Positions 1 to 11,103 of a DNA stretch of 64,000 nucleotides are shown here, in pieces. This DNA is from Smallanthus sonchifolius. Lineage: Eukaryota > Streptophyta > Magnoliopsida > Asterales > Asteraceae. Every line of letters begins with the position of its first letter. The stretch's first letter is position 1. The stretch lies in the NCBI GenBank assembly GCA_023525975.1, contig CM042019.1, forward strand, positions 80,474,344 through 80,538,343, in the 5' to 3' direction. The notes below the pieces were generated by a model. It did no database searches. It was not told where the DNA came from and saw only the letters and a program-made list of their open reading frames with translations. The position numbers and the translations under genes are program-made.

Positions 1-2069
1 CCAACACGAAGTGTCAGAATTCCTTCATTCATTTCAATGACAGCTCTAGCGGTAGCTAAAAATGAGAGACCCAAGATCAAAGGTATAGAGTAGTCGGGTC
101 ACATTTCTAAAACCATGAAGTCGGCAGGGAAGACAAACTTGCCAACTTTAACTAGTAAGTTCCCATTGACTCCTATAGGTGACTTAACCGAACCATCTTC
201 CAGCTCATTGGTTGCATTAACAGGTCATAGATCTCCAATTTTGAGCCTTTGAAACATTTTATATGGCTTTACGTTCACACTTTCTCCCAGATCTGCGAGT
301 GTGAAAGTTATCGGTAGTGGTCCGATAGAACATGGTTGAGAAAACTTTCCAGGATCTGAAAGTTTCTTTGGAAGGCATATTTCAATGAGAGCGACACATT
401 GATTAGTCTTTTTAACTGCCTCTTCCATGTTTCTTTTGTTAGTAAGGAAATCTTTCAAGAAACGTCCATACATTTGTTGTATGATATCCAGGAAAGGAAG
501 GTTGACATGGATTTGACTTAATAGCTCGATGAATTTCTCATATTGTTCGTCAGTTTTCTGCTTTACTAACCTTCATGGGTATGGTATGTGAGAATGGAAC
601 GCTCTTATTGTCTGAACATTTGGAGGAGTATCCACTAGAGAAGGAGGTAGGATTACATTTGATTATGATCCTTGAGTAGTTGTCTCTACGATATGCGGAT
701 GAAGTGGTACTCCGGTGAATATTTCTCTCCTTGGTGATTGAACCTCTTCTCCTGACATTGGTGGTTATGGGTAAACCTTGCTATTTCTAAGATTGATAGC
801 ACTTACATTTTCTTTTGGATTGGTTTCAGTATTACTTGGGAGACATCCTGATTGTCTTTCGGATAGAAGTTTTGCAATTTGTCCTAATTGTGTCTCAATG
901 GACTGAAGAGTTGCTTTCTGCGTCCTAAACTCAACTTCGTGAAGACTAAACTTCTCCTCATATCGTTTGTGACAGAAATCCGCTAGAAGGGCTTGACTTT
1001 CAGTTGTAGAGATTAACTTAGTTACCGCATCCTCCAAGCTTAACCCATTACTTGGCTTGTTAGTTCCTTGATATTGTTGACGAGGCTGATAGTTTTGAGA
1101 TCGTCTTTGTTGAAACTGTTGTTGTTATCCGAAGCCAGATTGTCCTTGATTGTTATTATCGTTCCAGTTGAAATTCGGATGGTTCCTCCATCCAGGATTA
1201 TAAGTGTTGCTGTAGGGGTTGTTCTGCAGGCGGTTTGTTCTGATAAAGTCAACTTGCTCAGTATTGGCAGTGATGCAGTTTACTTCTTCAGTATTTTCAG
1301 TGATTGTTTTGCCCTTACTAAGTTGATTGAGTCGAGTGGTAAGGGCGTCAACTTAAGCAGAAAGTGAAGTGACAACATCGACATAATGAACTACTTGCCT
1401 AGCTCCCCTGTTAATCCTTCGATTGTACCATTGATAGATGTTCATAGTTATTTCCTCAATTAGGTTGTAAGCTTCTTGTGGCCTCTTGTTTCCAAAAATA
1501 CCACATGCAGTAGCGTCGAGTGTCTGACAAGCTTGATTGTGCAACCCATTGTAGAATGATGATACTTGTAGCCAAACTTCTAGCCCATGGTGAGGGCATT
1601 TCCTTAACATGTCCTTAAAACGTTCCCACTCCTTATATAGTGATTCACCATCTTCCTGGGTGAAAGTGGTGATATCATTTCTTAGTTTTGCAGTTTTTGT
1701 TGGCGGGAAGTATTTCGACAAGAATTTATGCTCTAGATCATCCCATGTAGTGATTGACCCGGTAGGAAGAGAGTTTATCCATGCCTTTGCTTGTTCCCTT
1801 AAGGAAAAAGGAAACATTCGGAGGCGAATTGCGTCATTCGAAACTCCGTTCAATTTGAAAGTGTCACAAATTTCTAGGAAATTTTCAATGTGGGCATGTG
1901 GATCTTCATCGGGTAATCCATGAAAAGAATATGATGACTGGATCATGTGGATAACATGAGATTTGATCTCAAAGTTGTTAGCGTCAACCGTCGGCTTTGT
2001 GATACTAGACCCCAAAGCCTCTAGTGACGGTCTTGCGAAATCAGAAATAGTGCGGTTTTCTAATTCCAT
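1..2069 (-). pseudogene. gag-pro: Ath1 gag-protease, broken by in-frame stops
   Basis: The minus-strand frame starting at 2069 encodes a retrotransposon Gag (capsid domain about 1850-1450, containing FPFSLREQAKAW and YFPPTKTAKLRNDI) that packages element RNA. Further down the same frame come an Asn/Gln-rich tail, a coiled segment near 800-1030, and the protease with the Athila-type DLGESV signature near 270-300, followed by PLILGLSFLATARA near 20-60. All pieces from 2069 to about 225 share one frame, interrupted by stops near 1353, 1125, 765 and 225 and others. Decay has been by point mutation without frameshift so far as I can see. No CCHC knuckle is recognised, as expected for this branch. 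RT and the rest lie beyond base 1. Confidence 0.8.
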
Positions 2070-2250
2070 TTTTCTAGCACAGTTTTCTCATATTCGGCGG
2101 TGAAAGAATATTTCTGGCTCTGCTAAAGGTTGATATAAACCAGTAGTGGAGCTATTGATCGTACACTACTTGCAAGAAAACGTAACAAAAAAACAGATGG
2201 AAAATGATAAGGCTAATTCATTAACTCGAATTTTTCATGAAATCACTGTG

Positions 2251-2268
2251 TCCCCGGCAACGGCACCA
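2251..2268 (-). other. Primer-binding site of Ath1 (tRNA-Asp type)
   Basis: Read on the minus strand the site is TGGTGCCGTTGCCGGGGA. It differs by one base from the TGGCGCC-type site, complementary to the tRNA-Asp 3' end, that is typical of Athila elements. It lies six bases inside the LTR boundary. Confidence 0.8.
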
Positions 2269-2979
2269 AAAACTTGATGTGCACGTGTGATAAGTAAAAA
2301 TATAATAAATATATTTTTGAGATGGTTTCACGAGATCAGGTTTTAAATTTATAAAATGATAATTGCTTTAACTTAAACACACACAATAGGCAAGCGTACC
2401 TATCGCAGCGTAATATAGTTTAGGTAAGAACCAAGTATCGAAACAATGGACACGGTCGAGTTCCAATACTCAACTTTTGTTATCATTTAGCCGGATTAAT
2501 TAGTGAGTGGGTTTTGTGTGCTTGTGAATCAGAATAGTAAATGACAGAAAAGTAAATGACGGTAAAGTAAATAACAGAAAAGTAAAAATGTGCGTGATGT
2601 GTGTAACAGAAATGTAACGAATAGAATAGTAAATAGTAGAAAAGTAAATATCTCGGAAATTATCAGGTCACGAAGAGTATTGCCTTGGGCTTCGAATCCG
2701 CTTGGTACGTAATAATGTTAAGTTGACTAATACAGTGGTATAACTACAACAAACTTGTGACCCGGGTCACCGCTAGAGCCTCGTCCTCACGACAATTGAT
2801 TCACGAATTAAAATATTTAAATTAAAATAATAGTGCCTCCCGTTAGGGACAACATTTACCCTCAACTCTTTGGTGTTATCTCCGAGTTGGTTTAAAACAT
2901 CAAACTTAAATGCTTAATATTGTTGTTAAATAGGTGATTATATTTTGCTCACCTGTAGGCGGTGTAACAATGGGACCGA

Positions 2980-3190
2980 GTATAAAGACGTACCGTTCCC
3001 AACATGAGTTCACCAATTCTTGGTCGCATAGTAAGTTCGTATAAAGACGTACGACCTTAATGGTGTAGATCAAGCCTTGGCTTATCAATCTCAGCTTGTA
3101 TAAAGACGTACAAGCTTCAAAGGAAGTTTGATTAAAAAGATTTTACGATCTTACGCTTTAAAATCAAGACACTCACAAATATAAAGACGA
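2980..3190. repeat. Interspersed GTATAAAGACGTAC repeats in the Ath1 LTR
   Basis: The 14-mer GTATAAAGACGTAC occurs exactly at 2980-2993, 3039-3052 and 3098-3111, with a shortened copy (TATAAAGACG) at 3180-3189. The first three are spaced exactly 59 bases apart. The sequence between copies differs, so this is a conserved motif at regular spacing and not a simple tandem repeat. Confidence 0.8.
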
Positions 3191-3510
3191 ATTTAGACAA
3201 TAATAAAAGCCCACCACATGGTGTGATTCTTAAACTTAAGAGCCAATAATTAAAGACATAAACATACCACTAAATTAATATGTCAAACATTAACATGCAC
3301 CAAATATCATCTTCACCCTAGCAATACAAAAGCGTTTAGCCCTGAATGGTCTTACTAACTAGCGTAACGCTGTGTTTCGTAGGATCCCCTATTGCGGAAC
3401 ATATAAGAGTAGCCTCTCTACTCTCTACTCTACTCTAAATATGAGCTACTCTCTCTATCGATAGTGTGTTGCTTGTTCTTGAGGTGTGTGGAATAAAGAA
3501 CCTAAGCCTA

Positions 3511-3676
3511 CTATTTATAGGCCTCAAACTGAGCAATGCACGACCATGCCTTGGATTGCACGGGCGTGCAAACACCTAGGGAATCGTAGGGTACGAGTGG
3601 CAGTGTACTAGGAGCCGTGGGGAGCAAGGAGGGCCAATGCACGCTCGTGCATTGGGATGCACGGCCGTGCATTGCC
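3511..3676 (-). promoter_or_regulatory. Ath1 LTR promoter: TATA box with upstream CG palindromes
   Basis: On the minus strand TATAAATAG (complement of 3511-3519) is a close match to the plant TATA consensus. Immediately upstream (higher coordinates) are four GC-rich inverted repeats at 3538-3549, 3557-3570, 3638-3651 and 3658-3671. The last is the perfect 14-base palindrome TGCACGGCCGTGCA. The nearest repeat is roughly 16-19 bases from the TATA box. Promoter function is inferred from consensus and position. Confidence 0.65.
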
Positions 3677-3950
3677 TCCCTGCTGCCCATTTTTTTCTTT
3701 TAGTTGCTGGTTGACTCTTGGTTGACCAATTTTGACTTCTTGGGGGTCAAAGCTCGGGAATGATCCTTCTAGAAGCTTCGTTTCTTGGTGTTTTTGATAG
3801 ATTTCATCTTGATTTATATTTAGAACACCAAATAACCTGTAATTATAAAATATAAACGTTTTAAGCATCAATTGCAAGGTTATTATTCAATTAGTACCAT
3901 AATATGGGGATTATTGTGCATGCAAAACATGTATAATTTATGGCATATCA

Positions 3951-4924
3951 TTAGACCAAATGACATGACCAGGAATTCATAGTGACCAAATCTGGTCCTG
4001 AAAGTAGTCTTACGTGCATCTTCTTCTTGTACCTTCAACTGATGTTATCTTGATCTAAGATCGATCTTTGAGAAATACTTGGCTCCTTGTAGTTGATTGA
4101 ATAGATCATCTATTCTTGGCAACGGATATCTGTTCTTTACAGTCAGTTTATTTAACTCTCGATACTAAATGCACATCCTCATGCTTCCATCCTTCTTCTT
4201 AACAAATAGTATCGGTGCTCCCTAAGGCGAAGTGCTCGGATGAATGAACCCTTTGTCTAAGAGTACTTGAATTTGTTTCATCAATTCTTTCAGTTCGGAA
4301 GGAGCTAGAGGATAAGGGGATCTTGCAACAGGTTTAGATCCAAGAATGAGTTCGATTCGGAACTCGATCTGACGATCAGACGGTAGACCTGGTAATTCTT
4401 TCGGAAAGACATCCGGGTGATCACAAACTACGGGAATATCCACAATCTATCCTTCAGCTTTAGTGTGTAAGGCATGGAGTAGCAATATATTGTCACACTT
4501 AATCAATTCTTTCATAGCTTTCGCTATAGAAATAATTTCAATCTTATTAGTCTTGCTATCACCCTGGATCACTAAACTAGTTTCATCTGGTTTTTTTAAT
4601 CTTGACCGTTCTATGGTCACAATCAATCTGGGCCTGGTATTGGTTCAACCAATCCATCCCTAAGATAACCTCATATTCATTCATGTTCATTGGCATTAGT
4701 GTAACTAATACCTTATCGTCACGAAAATTGATGACGCAATCAGGGTATGTTTTGGTTATCCTAATATGTTCGCCACTTGCCATTTCAACCACATAGGCAT
4801 GAATAAGCGGATTCGGTTTTACGCCTAAATATGGGGTGAATGCACATGATACGAAACTTCCATTTGCCCCTGTATCAAATAAAATCTTGGCGTAAATATT
4901 ATTAACTAAGAAAGTACCTGCCAC
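3951..4924 (-). pseudogene. pol: Gyp1 protease and N-terminal reverse transcriptase, interrupted
   Basis: The protease (4924-4583) contains the catalytic motif ILFDTGA and ends in VILGMDWLNQY, the usual gypsy aspartic protease layout for cutting the Gag-Pol polyprotein. The RT begins near 4443 with FPKELPGLP and ARSPYPLAPSE, followed by DKGFIHPSTSP. After a stop at 4222 the frame is scrambled, but the FRTRFGHYEFLVM motif is recognisable near 3965-4015. There Ath1 interrupts it. The polymerase active site is therefore missing from the window. Several frame changes separate protease from gag. Confidence 0.75.
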
Positions 4925-5016
4925 TTCCTTTGCTTTATTTTTCGGTTCATATCCACTTCCTAAAAAGAATATTCATCCTGTTCCTTTGTTCTGACCACCC
5001 ATTCTTGGTTTAAGTG

Positions 5017-6189
5017 GTTTAGGACAAGAAGTCTTATAATGCCCTATTTCTCCGCAGTTAAAACATTTAACGTTCGGGCATTGAGTTGCCGAGTGACCAA
5101 ACTTCTTACAAGTCTGGCAATTTACTCCCTGGGTGGTTCTATCAGGGTTAGGGTAAACCCTCCTCTTCTGGGAAATTTACTATTTCTCGGCTTAAACTTG
5201 TGAACCACTTCTTTAGGCTTTCTCTTGTGATCAATCTTAGGTGGCTCTTGGGCTGCCACCTCATCAAACATCACTGCACTCTTCTCAACTGCCAAATCTA
5301 TCGTCTCAGGTGCGATAGATTTCATTAAAGTATGGACCTTAGGAGGAAACCCTTGGACATAACATTTGATTCTTATTGACTCGGGTGTAACCAAATGTGG
5401 CACCAGCTTAGCCATCTCATTGAACTTCGTTGTATACTATAGATGAGTCATGATTCCAGATTCGAACTGAAGAAATTCATATTCAATCTTGTCCACAGCA
5501 TTTTGTGGACATTACCTCTTTATAATAAAAGACTTGAGATCACCCCAAGTCATTCTGTCAGTCATAGCTTCTCCTTTTGTTTGTTTGACTGATTACCACC
5601 AGTCAAGAGCTTCTTCCTCAAAGGAATGTGTGGCAAAATTCACAGTTTGATCCACTCTGCATTCATTCATTTTTATGACAGATTCCATTGATGTGATCCA
5701 CTGCAAAACTGCAATTGCATCCTTTTTCCTATTAAATGCCTTAGGGTGACAGTCACTGAAATTCTTGTAGTTACATCCGTGTCCATGAATTCTTGTACAT
5801 TGGTTTTTCATTCCAACTGTTTCATGAGTTTGGGTGGTGCCTACATTTTTTCCTACTGGAGAGGTATGCAGGGTATCTTCCATTCGGGGCATTGCACCAC
5901 TTGTTCCATCATTCCGGTTTCTCAGACTGTTATGATTCTCCCTTCTCCTATGAGCATCATAAAAGATTCCACATAGAGCTATTTGAAGAACTTGGGTGAC
6001 CTCAGATGCCACCGCCCCTTGAAATTGCGCTTCCGTCATAATAAATTTTTCCACAGGTTGTTCGGGTTCAGTATTCATATTGACATTTTCGTTTGGATCA
6101 GTGTTCGTGTTTGTCGTGTTGCGAGTAAGAGACCTAGTGTTGGGAATCCTACCCCTACCTCTGCCTTTTCCTCTACCACGTCCTGCCAT
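5017..6189 (-). pseudogene. gag: Gyp1 gag with zinc knuckles, broken
   Basis: The start at 6189 opens MAGRGRGKGRGRGR, an Arg/Gly-rich leader, then a capsid region (YKNFSDCHPKAF, IAVLQWI) ending at a stop at 5593. The same frame resumes at 5415-5122 (MAKLVPHLVTPESIR). After a frameshift near 5125-5165, two CCHC knuckles follow (CQTCKKFGHSATQC and CFNCGEIGHYKTSC) at about 5119-5035. The product would be the nucleocapsid precursor. Stops near 5593, 5510 and 5440 and the frameshift show that it is dead. Confidence 0.75.
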
Positions 6190-6425
6190 TTGTACCTACA
6201 CACAGATGTATAACATCAGAATTCGTATAACCAGTCATAATCCAGAAATTTAGAAATTAATAACACTTGGCTAAAAATGCCTTCAATTATTTGATTTCTA
6301 GGCATTTCCCGTTATAGGTCGTACTGAATGTATACACCTAACTTATCGTGAGGCATTCCAGACTAATCTCAGTGTCCTAGTTTACGTCTAGATACTATTC
6401 ATGTAGCATCTAAATCCCTTAAACT

Positions 6426-6440
6426 GGGGCTCTGATACCA
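6426..6440 (-). other. Primer-binding site of Gyp1 (initiator tRNA-Met type)
   Basis: The minus strand reads TGGTATCAGAGCCCC, a match to the sequence primed by initiator tRNA-Met. It lies three bases from the LTR end at 6444. Confidence 0.85.
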
Positions 6441-6443
6441 ACT

Positions 6444-7855
6444 TGTCACAGCCGTAACACAGGACATTTATCTAACCAGAGAAGTACCTCCAACATAGAT
6501 GTTCCTAGGAAAGAACGACGGGTCTAGAAGAGATTTATACACCGCCCTTTCCTTAGACAGAACATTCCGTTTGTCAGAAAACTACATACCGGCGAGAAGG
6601 TCGCCTTTTAGTTACTCTGACGTATGATATCAAAAACACATGGCGGAAGACTAAATCATAACTTCTATTAACATCAAAACAATGTTTGCATCATGTTTAA
6701 CAAAAGTTACATCATTCGTTCCTAACAAGGAACATATCATTAAGGACTTATAGTTCCAGGCATAGCCATCATCTGGATCGGTCATCGTTTCAGTCTAGTC
6801 CTGGAAATTCCTTGTCTAATGACTACCTGTGATGCGTTCAAAAACATTTGATAAAACATGGGTCAGCACAAAGCTGGTGAATTCATAAACTAAAATAGTT
6901 TATCAAAATGACCCGCCAAAGTATTTTGAACACATTCATGGGGTTCCACCCCCAAATTCATAGATAACTATAAACAATTATTTTGTATATATATAACCAA
7001 AGAACGTTCCACGGGTCCTGTCCTTCATGCCTTTCCACGGGCAAGTGAAATACAATAAGCACTTAGAATACGTTATATATAAACAATCGGTGCAATCGTT
7101 TTACGATACTCAAAATGTTTTCATAAATCAATCATGCCAGATAAGGTCATGACTGGGTTCATGCATCACAATTTAAGAACTCACCTCAATAGTTTTTCTG
7201 CTTATTGAATCAGTAATTTGGCAAACACCTCGGACAAATCTCCTAGATATGTAATGACATTACTTAAGTACATAATCCAAATTTAATGGTGTATAATCAA
7301 AGCTCAACAGTAGGTCGGAACCTTACCTCAACACTATCTACGGTAATTTGGAGTCGAAAAGTTGGAAACCGGACTCTCGTACGTGAACCGGGGCTCGGGA
7401 TCGGAATTCCATAGAGTTTGTGTGTGGAAATGATAGTGTAGGTGTGTGAGAAATTGCTAAGTTTGTATATCATTTTATAGGGCAAAATTTGAGTCCGTGA
7501 CAGACCGTTACCAGGCGTGACGCTCCGTCACGCCTTGACTTGGCGGCCACGCACTTCCGGACCACGTAACGGACCGTTATGGTTCGTGACGGTCCGTCAC
7601 GAGGGTGAGTCATAAGACACGTGTTAGAAACCCTAAACCGATTTTGGATTTTGCGGCACGGACCGTCATGACGGGTGACGGTCCGTCATGACGCGTAACG
7701 GACCGTTATGGCCGGTGACGGTCCGTTACAGGCTAATCTTCCCAAATTTTCATTTTTGGTCCTTGTTCTTCTCATCTTGTTACTTTTGGTCCTTGGGTTT
7801 TAACTTATTTTCAATTGTGGCCCTTTCACTTGCATAGGAATTTTTGGGGTGTTAC
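6444..7855 (-). repeat. 5' LTR of Gyp1 (about 1.4 kb)
   Basis: The left end TGTCACA at 6444 flanks the primer-binding site. The right end is near GGGGTGTTAC at 7855, where copia integrase sequence begins. It has a TATA box at 7471-7479 (minus strand) and a dense block of CG palindromes at 7497-7732. No second LTR is in view to confirm the ends. Confidence 0.75.
7471..7732 (-). promoter_or_regulatory. Gyp1 LTR promoter: TATA box with GTGACGGTCCGTCAC-type palindromes
   Basis: TATAAAATG on the minus strand (7471-7479) is a strong TATA candidate. Upstream, starting about 18 bases away, are at least seven inverted repeats. They include GCGTGACG-CTC-CGTCACGC (7515-7533, perfect 8-base arms), GTAACGGACCGTTAT (7566-7580) and CGTGACGG-T-CCGTCACG (7585-7601, perfect). 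More follow at 7657-7732. Arms alternate between TGACGG and TAACGG. Proximal-promoter function is inferred. Confidence 0.65.
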
Positions 7856-9336
7856 TGCTTTCGTCAGATGACCGGGCTAAAAGATCTGCTTTCTGACTTC
7901 AGAAATATCGATGGGGGATACGTTGCCTTTGCGGGTGACGAGAAAGGAGGAAATATTACCGGAAGGGAACTGTATGCAATGGAACTCTCACTTTGGAGAA
8001 AGTGAATCTCGTTCCAGAACTTTGCTATAATATGATGAGTGTATCACACGTTTGTGATAAACAGTTGTCTATGTTGTTCAACAATACCGAGTGTCTCTTT
8101 CTCAAACCTAGAATTGTTGTTCCAAAGAATCTGATCCTGCTGAGGACTACAAGAAGAAACAACACCTACATCGTTGACATGGATGATCCGGAAACAAAAG
8201 CTTCTATGGCTTGCTTACTGTCGAAAGCATCTGACTCTGAATCGCTGCTCTGGCATCGACGACTTGGCCATGTGAATTTTAAAAACATAATTTGTTTAGT
8301 GAAACAAGACCTTGTGAGAGGTTTGCCCTCCAAGGACTTCAATTTTTATGAAAAATGCATGGCCTGTGCTAAAGGCAAACAACACAAAAAGTCGCATAAG
8401 TTCAAAGTAGTGAATTCCATCTCTGTTCCTCTTTAATTACTTCATATGGACCTTTTTGGTCCAATCAGTGTTAAAAGCATCTCTAAGAACTCTTATTGTT
8501 TGGTTGTAATAGATGATTTCTCCAGCTTTTCTTGGGTTAATTTCTTAGCAAATAAGGATGAAACTGCTGAAGTGTTGAAGAGTCTTATTCTCAAAATCGA
8601 GAAAATCTACAAGCGTTTTGTTATTTCTATTAGAAGTGACAATGGACCCGAGTTCAAAAATCATGTATTGAACGAATTTTGCAAAATCAGATGAATTCCC
8701 CGACAATTCAGTGCTGCCAGAACTCCGCAACAGAACGAAGTTACTGAGAGAAAGAACCGAACTTTAATCGAGGCTGCTAGAACGATGGTGATAGATTCAA
8801 AGCTACCAGTCATATTCTGGGGCGAAGCAGTTAACACTACAAATTTTTTCCTGAATATCGTGCTCTAGTGGTCAAAGCTCACAACAAGACCACTTATTAG
8901 TTGTTTCACGGAAGGAAGCCCCTGATTGATTTCTTCAGAGCATTTGGCTGTTCATGTACTCTATTGAACACAACTGAGAATCTTGCAAAGTTTGGCGTAG
9001 TCAGTGACGAATGTTATTTCATTGGATATTCGTCATCTCAAAAGGCCTACCATGTTTACAACAAAAGGACAAAGATCATGCATTAATCTTATTACGTTGA
9101 CTGGCAAGAAGCTAATACTACAAATACTGGAACTGGTCCATATTGGTTCTATGATGCGGATTTTGTCTTCAATAGTTTCATACACCCTGCACCACTCGTT
9201 CCTGAGTCTTCTCCATCCACTAAACAATCATTCATTCCATCCGTCCAAGCAGAAGATGAAATTTTGCCTTTTTCAACGAGAATCACACCTATTATTGTCG
9301 ATCCTTTGTCTATCTCCATCTACAGTACATTAACTT
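7856..9336 (+). pseudogene. pol: Cop0: Ty1/copia integrase fragment
   Basis: A decayed copia pol piece, cut on the left by Gyp1 and on the right by Gyp2. It starts just inside the protease (RQMTGLKDLLSDF, from the SRHMTG motif). It continues through the integrase zinc domain (LWHRRLGHVN to CMACAKGKQHKKSH, about 8250-8395) and the catalytic core: MDLFGP near 8446, IRSDNGPEFKN near 8630 and QQNEVTERKNR near 8720. It ends in the integrase C-terminal region (FRAFGCSCTLL, CYFIGYSSSQKAYHVYNKRTK). Stops occur at about 8434, 8692, 8867 and 9085, with frame changes between. It resembles CopB integrase more than CopA. This is the oldest layer of the nest. Confidence 0.85.
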
Positions 9337-10039
9337 TGTCACACCCTCAAATTCCACTAACAGAGTTTTACCGTTTGGCGTGTGACAAACGAGGAACTCA
9401 AACATTGGTTACATCATACGACACTATATGGGACATAAATGAAATATCATTAAAATTTCAGAGTTAAATGCGGTAGCGGTTTATGTCAAATAGTTACTGC
9501 GCAAAACAAACGCGCCTAAGTTTAGTTTAATAAAACAAGTTAATTGTTTTAAATGTTTGCATAAGAATGCGATGAAAGTAGGACTCCATGCATGTCCTAT
9601 GTGTGCAACCTGTGCCTTAGCGACCTGAGAAACATGTAAGAAAAAGTGTCAACAAAAGGTTGGTGAGTTCACAAGTTTGTAAGTAAATAAACTGTTTGTG
9701 TGTTTGCATGATACACATACATAAGTCACACCTATTGCTAGCTAGAAAATGTACAAGTTACTCTAAGCGCTCGCAAACGAAGCTGACTGTTTGTGTTTGA
9801 ATGCCTCCCGCTAGGTCTATCAACTCTTGCAAAGTGTTTAGGCCAACATTTCACCCGTTCGACCTCCAATCGAGTTAGCGCGACTAACATGGGTGGGGTT
9901 TGTCAAACCCAGTAGTACTACCAAACATTACCTCGCTAAATCCATATTAATGGTCTGATATGTGTGAGGACTTTCAACGATATTGTGTTACGCTTAAGTA
10001 CACAAGTGGTAGTGAAGTACTATGTGATATGTGTTTGTT

Positions 10040-10310
10040 TGTGCGCATGTTTCTCCCCAACAGAAAAACAAGTAAAAGGATGTTTCTCTGCAAGCGTGTT
10101 TCTCCCCAACAGGAAAACAGGTAAAAATGATGTTCGTTTGTATGCATGTTTCTCCCCAACGGGAAAATAAGTAAAATGATGTTTGTAAGCATGTTTCTCA
10201 TCAACGGGAAAACTAGTAAAATGATGTTTGTATGCATGTTTCTCCCCAACGGAAAAACAAGTAAAAGAATGTTTGTCTGTGCGCATGTTTCTCCCCCAAT
10301 ATGAAAAAAG
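10040..10310. repeat. Tandem repeat of six 45-53-base units in the Gyp2 3' LTR
   Basis: Each unit begins GCATGTTTCTCCCCAACGGG or close to it, continues with GAAAACAAGTAAAATGATG and ends in GTTTGTAT. Within each unit TTTCTCCC and GGGAAAA form an imperfect inverted repeat around CAAC. Six copies are seen, with small indels between them. Confidence 0.85.
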
Positions 10311-11036
10311 GTAAAAAGGGGACGTGAAAACTCACCTGAGTTGTGTACGAGTAGTAGATAGCACCACACAAGGATGCAAGTAGGAAACACAAAAGTTTGC
10401 CTGTGAACTGCTTACGTATGACCTAAAATTATAAGCATAATAGTTAGGGATACAATGGGGTTTGGTGAAGACGACACGGAAGATTTGAACATCCAAAAAC
10501 ATACTTAGGACTAACTAGTAGACGAACGTGTCCACGGGAATAAGGATTTCAAAATATAATAATTATAAAAGTGTTTCGTGTCGAACATCTCTAATTACGT
10601 ATAATATTACTTAATAAATATTTTCATGCGTTTGTACCATTTAATAATGGCCTAAGAAAACAATATAATTTATTATATTATTTTAAGTTCGGAGAAAAAT
10701 CACAATAACCAATTACGTGTCAAAAATAATAAATATATTATTTTTTTTCGAGGATAATAACATGGGTAAGTAATATAAATAATTATATTATTTCTTTGTT
10801 TGGAACGTTACACAAAGTTTACAAACGTGGCGAAAATAATATTTAAATATATTATTTTTAGTTGGAGTTACGGTTTGAAAATAATATGAATATATTAATA
10901 ATGGGAAAGGTTTTTAAAATCAAACCCGAGCCTACGGGTGGTTTACGGGGTTAAAACACATTAATATATAAATATAACAATAGTGGAAAGATTTTTATAA
11001 TAAAATAATTCTTAAAAAAATATTTAAAAAGAAAAA

Positions 11037-11103
11037 CCGGTGGAGAGACTCGAACCCGGGTCTCTCCCACACAAGCCCAATGCCTTAACCAACTCCGCCC
11101 ACT
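11037..11103 (-). other. tRNA-like RNA polymerase III module in the Gyp2 3' LTR
   Basis: The minus strand shows a D-arm/A-box-like stretch (GGGCGGAGTTGGTTAAGGC, complement of 11082-11100) and a B-box-like GGTTCGAGTCT (complement of 11046-11056). About 40 bases separate them. A run of five T follows four bases after the CCACC end (complement of 11032-11036). Spacing and order match an internal Pol III promoter with terminator. The anticodon arm does not fold well, while GGAGAGAC and GTCTCTCC make a perfect 8-base hairpin. It is more likely tRNA-derived than a working tRNA. Confidence 0.45.

Larger units (their letters stand above)
1..3950 (-). mobile_element. Ath1: Athila/Tat-type Ty3/gypsy retrotransposon, truncated by the window edge
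   Basis: This is an LTR retrotransposon read on the minus strand. From right to left it shows a 5' LTR (3950 to 2275), a primer-binding site matching the 3' end of tRNA-Asp (2268-2251), and gag followed by protease down to base 1. The tRNA-Asp primer and the D-L-G protease signature are typical of the Athila/Tat branch. At its right end it abuts the reverse transcriptase of Gyp1 in mid-gene, so it inserted into Gyp1. The candidate target duplication on this side is TTAGA (3951-3955); the partner copy lies outside the window. Pol and the 3' LTR are not visible. Confidence 0.85.
2275..3950 (-). repeat. 5' LTR of Ath1 (about 1.68 kb)
   Basis: The LTR is bounded by TGAT at 2275 and ATCA at 3950, a 4-base perfect terminal inverted repeat, and it sits next to the primer-binding site. 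Length suits an Athila-type LTR. On the minus strand U3 runs from 3950 to the TATA box at about 3515; R and U5 fill the rest. It holds short AGTAAATGAC-like repeats at about 2535-2660 and GTATAAAGACGTAC repeats at 2980-3190. The boundary could be off by a few bases because only one LTR is in view. Confidence 0.75.
3951..7855 (-). mobile_element. Gyp1: Ty3/gypsy retrotransposon interrupted by Ath1
   Basis: A minus-strand gypsy element with 5' LTR (7855-6444), tRNA-Met primer site (6440-6426), gag, protease and the start of reverse transcriptase. The RT is cut at 3950 by the Ath1 LTR, right after the segment corresponding to the conserved FGLTN motif. Its right LTR end abuts integrase coding sequence of Cop0 at 7856, so Gyp1 probably inserted into Cop0. 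The terminal bases there read GTTAC and not the usual ACA, so the end is mutated or the boundary is off by one or two bases. Bases 6190-6425 are its short untranslated leader, with nothing else recognisable. Confidence 0.8.

Noticed and set aside
1068..1367. Plus-strand open frame antisense to Ath1 gag
   Set aside because: It is a shadow of the gag reading frame on the opposite strand, with no independent support.
10020..10390. Repetitive proteins (GEKHAYKHHFT-like) in three frames, and a CRISPR-like look of regular repeats
   Set aside because: They are translations of the 45-53-base tandem repeat in the Gyp2 LTR. The repeats are adjacent and share no unique spacers, and the setting is a plant retrotransposon, so this is not a CRISPR array or a gene.
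11041..11103. Calling a functional tRNA gene
   Set aside because: The A and B boxes and terminator fit, but acceptor, anticodon and T stems do not pair properly, and the module is part of a repeated LTR.
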